Shown in pieces: positions 57,667 to 64,000 of a DNA stretch of 64,000 nt. Below the pieces are notes generated by a model. That model searched no databases and was not told where the DNA came from. It saw only the letters and a program-made list of their open reading frames with translations. Every line of letters begins with the position of its first letter. The first letter of the stretch is position 1. Origin of the DNA: Pseudonocardia sp. (GTDB taxonomy: Bacteria; Actinomycetota; Actinomycetes; Mycobacteriales; Pseudonocardiaceae). Where the stretch lies: positions 1-64,000 of the forward strand of contig JAOZVV010000016.1 in assembly GCA_025869365.1 (NCBI GenBank), written 5' to 3'. The position numbers were made by a program, and so were the translations under genes.

Positions 57667-57994
57667 TTCGGTGCGACGGGCCGGACGTTAGCCTCCGCGC
57701 CGGAGGCATCCGCAGGTGTCCGCTCCGGTGCGCCGAGCGGCACGGGCGGCCACGATCGGCATCGAGCAGCACCGGACGAGAACGAAGCGATGGCCGGGGC
57801 CGTGGCCCCCGAGACCACGGTCCCGGCCCGCAACCGCCTGCCCGCTCCCCAGCGACCGGCGGCAAGTCCACAGGGTGATCCCTGCACAGGTACCTGGTCT
57901 ACCCGGCTCCCCGTGAGTGAACCCGTTCGTGAGCAATTGTGTCACAGCTCACCGAGCTGTGTCCCGTCCTCTTCGTCCGCCGGCCGGAGCGGGG
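57667..57994. other. Intergenic stretch without a gene
   Basis: These 328 bases separate the STAS-HATPase start from the desaturase stop. No coding frame with family similarity is seen. The left part should hold the promoter for the STAS-HATPase gene; the right part has a terminator-like hairpin at 57943. Confidence 0.6.
57943..57961 (-). terminator. Hairpin after the desaturase gene
   Basis: CACAGCTC-ACC-GAGCTGTG, a perfect eight-base stem with a three-base loop, 33 bases beyond the desaturase stop in its direction of transcription. There is no T-run on that strand. Confidence 0.55.
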
Positions 57995-58987
57995 TCAGGA
58001 GTCGGTGCGCAGCCGGGCCAGCCGGCGCGTGGTGGGCCAGCGGACCTCACTCGCCCAGCCGAACTTCTCGAAGAGCCAGATGACCCGGGCCGAGATGTCG
58101 ATCTGGCCGGGGAGGACGCCGTGCCGGGCGCAGGTGGGGTCCGCGTGGTGCAGGTTGTGCCAGGACTCCCCCATGGAGAGCACCGCGAGCGGCCAGAAGT
58201 TGCGGGAGCGGTCCCGCGAACGGAACTGCCGCCGGCCGACCATGTGGCAGATCGAGTTGATCGACCAGGTGACGTGATGGCAGAGGCCCATCCGGACCAG
58301 CCCGCCCCAGAAGAAGCCGGTCAGCACCCCCCACCAGGACCAGCTCAGCAGGCCGCCGAGGATCGCCGGCAGCGCCAGGCTGATCAGCACCCAGACCCCG
58401 AAGAGCCTGCTGACCCGGCTGACCGCACGGTCCGCGAGCAGATCGGGGATGAAGCGCTCCCAGTTCGTCTTGCGCCGCTCGAAGAGCCAGCCGATGTGCG
58501 CCCAGAGGAAACCCTTGCCGACGGCCCACGGCGACGTGCCGTAGCGCCATGGGCTGTGCGGGTCCCCGTCCTTGTCCGAGAAGGCGTGGTGGCGGCGGTG
58601 GTCCGCCACCCAGGCCATCACCGAACCCTGGATCGCGATCGAACCGCTGATCGCGAGCGCGACGCGGAGCCACGGCCTGGCCTTGAACGAGCTGTGGGTG
58701 AAGTGGCGGTGGTAGCCGACGGTCACACCCAGGATCCCGACGACGTAGAACACCGCCGCGATCACGATGTCCCACCACCCGATCCCCCAGCCCCACACGA
58801 ACGGGACGGTGGCCAGCAGCGCGAGCCCGGGCCCGACCACGAACGACCAGACCAGGCCCTGCTGCCAGCGGCTACGGATGGCCCCCAGGACCGGTTTGGG
58901 CCCCGTCTCGCCGTCGACCGGACGGTCGTCCACCGGACCGGAGTCGGTGCTGGCGGGCGTGGCGGGGCCGGCGGCCTCGACGGACAA
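57995..58987 (-). CDS. Membrane acyl-CoA (delta-9-type) fatty acid desaturase
   Basis: A 330-residue di-iron integral membrane desaturase. His boxes HRHFTH (93-98), HRRHH (130-134) and HNLHH (277-281) fit stearoyl-CoA-type delta-9 desaturases. Hydrophobic pairs near 45-66, 72-92, 108-127 and 197-232 give the usual four membrane helices. It introduces a double bond in acyl chains, maintaining membrane fluidity; electron donor genes are not adjacent. The start appears to be TTG at 58987 with GAGGTG upstream. Stand-alone gene followed by a hairpin. Confidence 0.92.
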   Translation of the reverse strand: MSVEAAGPATPASTDSGPVDDRPVDGETGPKPVLGAIRSRWQQGLVWSFVVGPGLALLATVPFVWGWGIGWWDIVIAAVFYVVGILGVTVGYHRHFTHSSFKARPWLRVALAISGSIAIQGSVMAWVADHRRHHAFSDKDGDPHSPWRYGTSPWAVGKGFLWAHIGWLFERRKTNWERFIPDLLADRAVSRVSRLFGVWVLISLALPAILGGLLSWSWWGVLTGFFWGGLVRMGLCHHVTWSINSICHMVGRRQFRSRDRSRNFWPLAVLSMGESWHNLHHADPTCARHGVLPGQIDISARVIWLFEKFGWASEVRWPTTRRLARLRTDS

Positions 58988-59209
58988 TGGTCACCTCACG
59001 AGTCGTCTCTGCGGTCCGTCGTGCAAGGACCATCCGGGACCGAGCGTAGGTGTTGCTCACCTCGCGTCACAGTCCAGCCCGTCACATACCCGCCGTCACG
59101 CGATCCTGAACCCCTCACCGCACGTGAGCATCGATCACCCGATCGTGCGGTACGTCACCTGGTCGCCTCGGAACGGAAGGCGCTCCCGCAGCGATGATCA
59201 GGTGTGTAC

Positions 59210-59524
59210 ATGGTGGAGCCCCGGCCCGAGCCGGAGACGAGCGGATCGGCGAACGTCGTGCCGATCCGGCCGCCCACGCGTGCACGGGGCGACGGCGTGG
59301 CGTACCGGCCCGCCGAGCGCCGTCCCGACGTGGAGTGGTCCGGCGACGCGCCGGCGGTCCTGGCCGACGACCGGCTGATCGAGGACGTGCGGGCCGGGCG
59401 GGTGTCGCCCGCGGACACCGACCCGGTGGCCGCCCTCCTCGCCTTCTGGCGGCAGCTGGCCTGGAGCCCGCGTGCCGTCGCGGGAGGCGCCGCCCTCCCC
59501 TGCCGACGCCGCCGGACCGGCTGA
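59210..59524 (+). CDS. Short RsdA-like sigma-binding protein
   Basis: A 104-residue protein from ATG 59210. Residues about 52-80, LADDRLIEDVRAGR then DTDPVAALLAFWRQLAW, match the sigma-factor-binding region of anti-sigma-D RsdA (DxLLDALAxR and the AALLxxWR helix). Unlike RsdA it has no transmembrane segment and no extracytoplasmic domain: it ends after GGAALPCRRRRTG. So it may be a soluble sigma-binding protein or a gene truncated at its 3' end. The N-terminal 50 residues are low-complexity. No sigma factor gene is next to it. It is convergent with the membrane gene at 59597, 72 bases away. Confidence 0.6.
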   Translation: MVEPRPEPETSGSANVVPIRPPTRARGDGVAYRPAERRPDVEWSGDAPAVLADDRLIEDVRAGRVSPADTDPVAALLAFWRQLAWSPRAVAGGAALPCRRRRTG

Positions 59525-59596
59525 CCGTCCCGGCCACATCCGGTCCCCCGCCCCGGCCCTCTCCCGCCCCGGTCCTCCCCCGGCCCCGGTCCCCGG

Positions 59597-60220
59597 TCAG
59601 CCGGACGGACGGTCGAGGGGGTCCGGCCGGCCACGCAGGCCCAGTGCCCGCAGCTCCAGCTCGGCCAGTCCCGCCAACGCCGTCGGATCCTCGGCCCGCC
59701 AGGCCGCGACCGGGTCCGGGTCCACCGCCAGCAACCGGCGGACCGACCGGTTGGTGAGCGCCCGCAGGGCGAGCAGCTCGGGCCCGGTCTCCCGGGCGGC
59801 CGCACCCGCGGTCGCCGCCCGGGCGTAGCGGATCCGCATCGGCAGCCACACCAGCACCACCGGCAGCGCGCCCAGGACGGCGATGCCGACCCCGGTCCCG
59901 ACGGCCAGCGCGGCGACCGTGTCGATCTGGTTCTGGCCCGCCGCGGCCAGCGACGCCCCCGCGTCCGTCCCCGAGCCCAGCGAGCGGGCGAGGTCGTCCC
60001 CGACGAACGGGACCCCGCCCGCGGTCCGCGCGGCGTCGTCGAAGGTCCTGGCCACGGCCTGACCGGCGGTCACCAGCGTCCGGCCCGGACCCTGCAGGGC
60101 GAGCAGCAGGCCGTGGACGGTGACCCCCGCGACGACCCAGCCCACGATCCACGCGAGGGCCAGGGCGTCCGTCAGCAGCTGCCGGGCGGCCCTGCCGGGT
60201 CGTTCCGCGTAGATCCGCAT
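59597..60220 (-). CDS. Two-helix membrane protein of unknown function
   Basis: A 207-residue protein. Hydrophobic segments at about 16-45 (DALALAWIVGWVVAGVTVHG) and 103-128 (ALAVGTGVGIAVLGALPVVL) flank a probably extracytoplasmic stretch of 60 residues; the C-terminal cytoplasmic part ends ALRALTNRSVRRLLAVDPDP and LGLRGRPDPL. This is a conserved actinobacterial family of unknown function. ATG at 60220, start MRIYAERPGRAARQLL. It stands downstream of the sulfatase gene on the same strand, 83 bases away. Confidence 0.75.
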   Translation of the reverse strand: MRIYAERPGRAARQLLTDALALAWIVGWVVAGVTVHGLLLALQGPGRTLVTAGQAVARTFDDAARTAGGVPFVGDDLARSLGSGTDAGASLAAAGQNQIDTVAALAVGTGVGIAVLGALPVVLVWLPMRIRYARAATAGAAARETGPELLALRALTNRSVRRLLAVDPDPVAAWRAEDPTALAGLAELELRALGLRGRPDPLDRPSG

Positions 60221-60303
60221 CGCGCAGGTCTACCGCAAGCCGCCGGCGCGCCGGCACCCGCTCCGGCCGGGACCGGCCCTCGGGTCACCCGGTCGCCGGG
60301 CCG

Positions 60304-61980
60304 TCAGCCCCCGAACGCCCCGAGGAACCGGTCCCGGAAGGTGTCCATCCGCCACACCGGGGCCGCCGCGCCGGGCCGCAGGCCATCGTCCCAGCCCCAT
60401 TCGGCGATCCGGTCCAGGACCGCGGGGTCCTTCGCGAGCACCGTCACCGGCACGTCCCGGCTCGCCCCGTCCCCGGTGATCGTCGACGCCGGTTGGTGGT
60501 CCCCGAGGAGGACGAGGACGAGGTCGTCCCGGCCGTAGGTGCGCACCCACGAGATCACGCTGGACAGCGAGTAGCCGATCGAGTCCCGGTAGCCGTCGCG
60601 GACCTTCTCCGGGTCCCCGAACACCTCGCTGGACGGCTCGCCCGCCGCGATCGCCGCGTCGTAGGACGGGCCGTCGTCGACGTCGTCCCAGGGACGCATC
60701 GTGGGTACCGGCGTCCAGGGCGCGTGGCTGGAGGTCAGGACCACCTCCGCCATCATCGGTCCGCGATCGGGCCTGCCGTACGCGGCGCGCTGGAAGGCCG
60801 CGAGGGCGTACTGGTCCGGCATCGGCGACCAGGAGAACTTCTGCCCGCGGTAGCCGAGGTTGTCCGAGTCGTAGAGGGTGTCGAAGCCGTAGAAGCGGGC
60901 CTCCGGCCAGACGCCCTCGGTCCCCGGCATCACGGCGACCGTGTCCCAGCCGGCCCGGTCGAAGGCGCCGGGGAGGGTGAGCCGGTCGCTCGAGACCAGG
61001 TTGCGGTCCCGCTGCTGGTTGTCGATCCACAGACCGGACGAGAACGTGGCGTGGGCCAGCCAGCTGCCCCCGCCGGACACCGGCGAGGTGAGGAACGCGC
61101 TGCGCGCCGCGAACCCGGCCGCCGCCAGCTCCCGCGTACCCGCGTCGAGCACCCCGCCCACCTGCGGCGCGTAGCGGGGGTCCTCGATCGCGCTCCGCCC
61201 GTAGCTCTCGATGAACGTCACCAGCACGTCCTTGCCGCGCAGCGCGGCGAGCCGCTGGGCGTCGGGGACGTCCCGGAAGGCGTCGACGGAGGCCTCCCGG
61301 GCGAACGCCTCCTCGTCCCGCAGGCTCGCCGGGATCGCGCGGGCCTGCTGGTAGGCGAGGGACGCGACGCTGCGCGACGCCACGGGCACCGGTGGGACCA
61401 GCTGGGCACCGGTCAGCGCGCAGAGGAGCCAGACGACCGCGAGCACCGCGACGACCCGGGCCGGGACCGTCCGGCGCCGGGTCACGAGCCGGCTCAGCCG
61501 CAGCGCGGCGAGCGTCATCAGCACGACGACGCCGAGCACCAGCACGGCCACCCCGACCACGGCGCCGATCGCGCCCGCCCGGCCGAGGGTGTCGTCCAGG
61601 AAGGAGACGCCGTCGTCGAGGAGCACCCAGTCCAGCACCGGGTCGAACGGGCGGCCGAGCGTCTCGACGAAGCCCATGTCCAGCAGCCGGACGAGCGTCA
61701 GCACGCCCAGCAGCGCACCGCCGACCGCGGCCAGCACGCGTCGTGGGCGCGCCGGCAGGACCAGCAGGAGCGCCACGCCGAGCAGGCCCTCGACCGGGAT
61801 GCGCACCAGCGCTCCGGGCGTGAGCTGGGACAGCAGCTGCGGTGCGACGAGGGCGGCGAACACGAGCGCGGCGGCCAGCGCCGTGATCACCCACGAGACG
61901 GTCCTGCGCACCCGCCCGCGCGGGGCCGGGTCGGGCCGGTCCCCCTCGGCGGGGCGCCGGGGGGCGGTGGAGAGCGACAC
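60304..61980 (-). CDS. Membrane sulfatase/phosphoglycerol transferase-like protein
   Basis: A 558-residue protein of the alkaline-phosphatase superfamily. Five hydrophobic segments in the first 200 residues anchor it; the C-terminal catalytic domain faces outside. FIESYGRSAI contains the conserved acidic residue and a Ser nucleophile candidate; LTSPVSGGGSWLAHATFSSG and LLGDHQPAS (metal ligands) complete the site. The family includes LtaS and actinobacterial envelope-modifying phosphotransferases and sulfatases. Substrate unknown. ATG at 61980. 31 bases downstream of the ribA stop on the same strand, so possible co-transcription. Confidence 0.86.
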   Translation of the reverse strand: MSLSTAPRRPAEGDRPDPAPRGRVRRTVSWVITALAAALVFAALVAPQLLSQLTPGALVRIPVEGLLGVALLLVLPARPRRVLAAVGGALLGVLTLVRLLDMGFVETLGRPFDPVLDWVLLDDGVSFLDDTLGRAGAIGAVVGVAVLVLGVVVLMTLAALRLSRLVTRRRTVPARVVAVLAVVWLLCALTGAQLVPPVPVASRSVASLAYQQARAIPASLRDEEAFAREASVDAFRDVPDAQRLAALRGKDVLVTFIESYGRSAIEDPRYAPQVGGVLDAGTRELAAAGFAARSAFLTSPVSGGGSWLAHATFSSGLWIDNQQRDRNLVSSDRLTLPGAFDRAGWDTVAVMPGTEGVWPEARFYGFDTLYDSDNLGYRGQKFSWSPMPDQYALAAFQRAAYGRPDRGPMMAEVVLTSSHAPWTPVPTMRPWDDVDDGPSYDAAIAAGEPSSEVFGDPEKVRDGYRDSIGYSLSSVISWVRTYGRDDLVLVLLGDHQPASTITGDGASRDVPVTVLAKDPAVLDRIAEWGWDDGLRPGAAAPVWRMDTFRDRFLGAFGG

Positions 61981-62011
61981 GGGGGTCCTTCCGTACCGGT
62001 GCGGGTCGGGC

Positions 62012-62638
62012 TCAGCCCCGCCGGACCGGGTCGAGGTGCGGCAGGTCGTGACCGAGACGGTCCCGTTTCGCCGTGAGGTAGCGGATGTTGTGCTCGGTCA
62101 CCGGCTCCAGCAGCGGGACCCGTTCGGCGATCCGGATGCCGTGCGCGAGGAGGGACTCGACCTTGTCCGCGCTGTTGGACAGCAGCCGGACCGAGGTGAT
62201 CCCGAGGTGGCGCAGGACGCGGGCGGCCGCGCCGAAGTCCCGCACGTCGACCGGGAGGCCGAGGGCGGTCGCGGAGTCGACGGTGTCGAGGCCCTGCTCG
62301 TCCTGCAGGACGTGGGTGCGGACCTTCGCGATCAGGCCGATCCCCCGGCCCTCGTGCCCGCGCAGGTACACCAGCACGCCCGAACGCTCGGCGACCAGCG
62401 CGTCGAGCGCGGTGGACAGCTGCGCCCCGCACTCGCACCGCAGGGCCTCGAACACGTCCCCGGTGAGGCATTCGGAGTGCACCCGGACGAGGACGTCCTC
62501 GCCGGGTCGCGGGTCGCCGTGGACGAGCGCGAGGTGCTCGGGCCCGCCGGGCCGGTCCCGGAAGGCGACGGCGCGGAACATCCCGCGCCGCGTGACCAGC
62601 TCGGACTCCGCGACATCGGTCAACATCTCGTTCGGCAT
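62012..62638 (-). CDS. ribA: GTP cyclohydrolase II-family protein (RibA paralogue)
   Basis: A 208-residue RibA-fold protein. Zinc Cys57, Cys68, Cys70 in SECLTGDVFEALRCECG, GTP-binding RGHEGRGIGL and LLSNSADKVESLLAHGI are intact. Canonical RibA (E. coli Tyr105 in KIRAY) has a catalytic Tyr; here the aligned residue is His109 in KVRTH. A Streptomyces coelicolor paralogue with a non-Tyr residue (Met) at that site makes the formamidopyrimidine (FAPy) instead of the riboflavin precursor. A creatininase-family gene, the fold that deformylates FAPy in archaea (ArfB), is divergent 50 bases away. So the riboflavin role is not certain. Confidence 0.9.
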   Translation of the reverse strand: MPNEMLTDVAESELVTRRGMFRAVAFRDRPGGPEHLALVHGDPRPGEDVLVRVHSECLTGDVFEALRCECGAQLSTALDALVAERSGVLVYLRGHEGRGIGLIAKVRTHVLQDEQGLDTVDSATALGLPVDVRDFGAAARVLRHLGITSVRLLSNSADKVESLLAHGIRIAERVPLLEPVTEHNIRYLTAKRDRLGHDLPHLDPVRRG

Positions 62639-62688
62639 GGGTGTCCCCTCTTCTTCCCTGGGCTGCTGACGTGAGAAGGTCCGCCGTG

Positions 62689-63384
62689 ATGGACCTCCTG
62701 CCCTCCGACACCACGCTCGACGAGCGGATGCGGTCCGCGTCCGTGGCGCTGCTCCCGATCGGGAGCCTCGAGCAGCACGGGCCGCACCTGCCGCTGACCA
62801 CGGACACGGTCGTGGCGGCGACCCTCGCCGGCGAGATCGCGGCTGCGTACCCCGCGGTCCGCCGCCTCCCGCCGGTGACCATCTCGTGCTCCCACGAGCA
62901 CGCGGCCTGGCCGGGCACGGTGAGCATCTCCGCCACCACGCTGGTGGCGATCGTGCGGGACGTCGCCGAGTCCGTTCGCCGCGCGGGCATCACGTCCCTG
63001 GTGCTGGTCAACGGGCACGGCGGCAACTACGTGCTGGGCAACGTGGCGCAGGAGGCGAGCCTCGGGCCGTTGCCGATGGCGCTGTTCCCGGGCGAGCCGG
63101 ACTGGGACGCCGCCCGCGCCGCCGCGGGGCTGGCCACCTCCGGCTGGAGCGACATGCACGCCGGTGAGCTGGAGACCTCGATCCTGCTGCACAGCCACCC
63201 GGATCTCGTCCGGCCGCCGCTCGACGACCTCGACGAGCTGGCCGACGACCGGCGCCACCTGCTCAGCCGCGGCCTCGCGGCGTACACGGACAGCGGGGTC
63301 GTCGGCCGTCCGTCGCTCGCCTCGGCCGCCAAGGGCCGGGACGTGCTGGCGAGCCTGGTGGCGTCGTTCGTCGAGTACCTCTGA
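62689..63384 (+). CDS. Creatininase family amidohydrolase (MftE/ArfB-like)
   Basis: A 231-residue metal-dependent amidohydrolase. Metal-binding LPIGSLEQHGPHLPLTTD gives Glu28, His30 and Asp39; SHEHAAWPGTVSIS, VNGHGGN and DMHAGELETS complete the site. The family includes creatininase, the mycofactocin peptidase MftE and the archaeal FAPy deformylase ArfB. No mycofactocin genes are near, whereas a RibA paralogue is divergently transcribed, so a FAPy- or pyrimidine-related amide is the better guess (inference). ATG at 62689, directly after an in-frame GTG. Confidence 0.9.
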   Translation: MDLLPSDTTLDERMRSASVALLPIGSLEQHGPHLPLTTDTVVAATLAGEIAAAYPAVRRLPPVTISCSHEHAAWPGTVSISATTLVAIVRDVAESVRRAGITSLVLVNGHGGNYVLGNVAQEASLGPLPMALFPGEPDWDAARAAAGLATSGWSDMHAGELETSILLHSHPDLVRPPLDDLDELADDRRHLLSRGLAAYTDSGVVGRPSLASAAKGRDVLASLVASFVEYL

Positions 63385-63413
63385 CGGACGGCTGCGGGAC
63401 AACGGACCCCCTC

Positions 63414-63441
63414 GTGGGTGACGACCTTCTCGTCAGCCCAC
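63414..63441. terminator. Hairpin between convergent genes
   Basis: GTGGGTGACGA (63414-63424) pairs with TCGTCAGCCCAC (63430-63441) with one bulged base and loop CCTTC. It lies 30 bases past the creatininase stop and just before the opposing monooxygenase stop, so it can serve both. Confidence 0.6.
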
Positions 63442-63463
63442 ACGGCGCGGGGACCCGGACGGT

Positions 63464-64000
63464 TCACCCGGATCCGGCGGGGACCTCCGCGGCCGGTCCG
63501 ACGGCGCCGGCCGACCCGATGTCGTGCTCTGCCCCGACCGCGCGCCGCACCGCGCGCACCACGCCGTCCGTGTCCAGGATCGGCACGACCGCGGCGACGT
63601 GGGCGTCCGGCCGGATCACCCAGACCTCGCCCGGCCGGGCACCGAGCGCCTCGCGGAGCACCCCGTCGCGGTCCAGCGCCGCGAGCGGCTCGACGCGGAC
63701 CGGCCCGACACCCGCGCGCACGGCGACCGCCAGGAGGCCGGCGGTGACGGGGTGGCCGGCGGGGCCGGCGGGGCCGGTCTCCTCGTCCACGGTGAGCAGC
63801 AGGAGGCCGGACCGGGCGATCGCGCGCAGCCGCGTCCCGCCGCCGGCCACCGGGCCGTCCGGGACCAGCACCCCCGGCGCGGCGGCCGGGGCGGTGCCGC
63901 GCGGGGGCCGGGCCGGCGCCGGGCGCCCCGGGTCCGGGGTCGTCAGGGGTGAGGCCGCGTACCAGAACGGCTCCGCGAGCCGGCCGGAGTCGACCTTCGC
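63464..64000 (-). CDS. FAD-dependent aromatic hydroxylase (MhpA/PheA-like), C-terminal part
   Basis: The last 178 residues of a flavin monooxygenase; the gene continues past the right edge, so the FAD domain is not visible. The segment KVDSGRLAEPFWYAASPL is the conserved C-terminal block of MhpA-type 3-(3-hydroxyphenyl)propionate hydroxylases. It is followed by a thioredoxin-like terminal domain (GVLVPDGPV, LRAIARSGLLLLTVD, EVWVIRPDAHVAAVV). These enzymes hydroxylate phenolic rings with NAD(P)H and oxygen. The protein ends EHDIGSAGAVGPAAEVPAGSG-like and is Ala/Gly-rich. Partners unseen. Confidence 0.82.
   Translation of the reverse strand, partial: AKVDSGRLAEPFWYAASPLTTPDPGRPAPARPPRGTAPAAAPGVLVPDGPVAGGGTRLRAIARSGLLLLTVDEETGPAGPAGHPVTAGLLAVAVRAGVGPVRVEPLAALDRDGVLREALGARPGEVWVIRPDAHVAAVVPILDTDGVVRAVRRAVGAEHDIGSAGAVGPAAEVPAGSG

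Noticed and set aside
62689-63384. Mycofactocin peptidase MftE
   Set aside because: No mftA-D genes in the neighbourhood; the fold alone does not specify MftE.
1-64000. tRNA, rRNA, riboswitch or insertion sequence
   Set aside because: I scanned intergenic gaps for cloverleaf elements, conserved riboswitch cores and transposase motifs and saw none that I could defend. A covariance-model search would be more sensitive.

Overview
The window is chromosomal DNA from a high-GC actinomycete, probably of the Pseudonocardiaceae (Pseudonocardia-like). Third codon positions are almost all G or C, GTG starts are common, genes often overlap by ATGA or GTGA, and there is a PriA-type HisA, a DUF664 mycothiol-transferase-like DinB protein, conservon-like and RsdA-like regulators, and a DtxR/IdeR-like iron box. 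The genus is inference. I see no rRNA, tRNA, CRISPR array, integrase or transposase. About 60 protein genes are supported; the two end genes (hisF and a flavin monooxygenase) are cut by the window.

Left third (1-23,000): hisF/priA; small stress-type genes; a DMSO-reductase-family molybdoenzyme; a tight four-gene operon (formyl-THF ligase-like, macrodomain, D-2-hydroxyacid dehydrogenase, gamma carbonic anhydrase); an SDR-TetR-phosphotransferase operon; haem oxygenase behind a candidate iron box; a MarR-ABC exporter operon; a TetR/P450 divergent pair; dGTPase; and a pentose/uronate island (uronate dehydrogenase, xylA, xylB, ROK repressor) with a 23-bp palindrome as likely operator.

Middle (23,000-42,000): the least ordinary part. 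First, a three-gene translationally coupled operon that looks like a MukF-MukE-MukB or JetA-B-C condensin with a 1464-residue SMC-like ATPase and no adjacent nuclease. Second, a six-gene operon with a molybdenum hydroxylase large subunit, LamB/YcsF, BCCP, biotin carboxylase, KipI-like and KipA-like proteins, which together resemble a urea carboxylase split into separate subunits; its divergent PucR regulator carries a frameshift. Third, a PAS/GAF-PP2C phosphatase, a B12-binding protein with the W-x9-EH signature of CarH photoreceptors, and a STAS protein, all overlapping: a candidate light- or cobalamin-responsive partner-switching module.

Right third (42,000-64,000): RluA, a DUF-repeat lipoprotein, AtuA, a second P450, a canonical pxpABC 5-oxoprolinase set, a CvnA-like kinase, a YciO/Sua5 protein, the homogentisate genes hmgA and fahA with a mycothiol DinB gene and a MarR regulator that appears to have matching sites on both sides, a STAS-HATPase regulator containing a pentapeptide repeat, a desaturase, an RsdA-like fragment, a membrane sulfatase, and a divergent ribA/creatininase pair in which RibA lacks the usual catalytic Tyr. 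Functional links between neighbours are inferences from layout.
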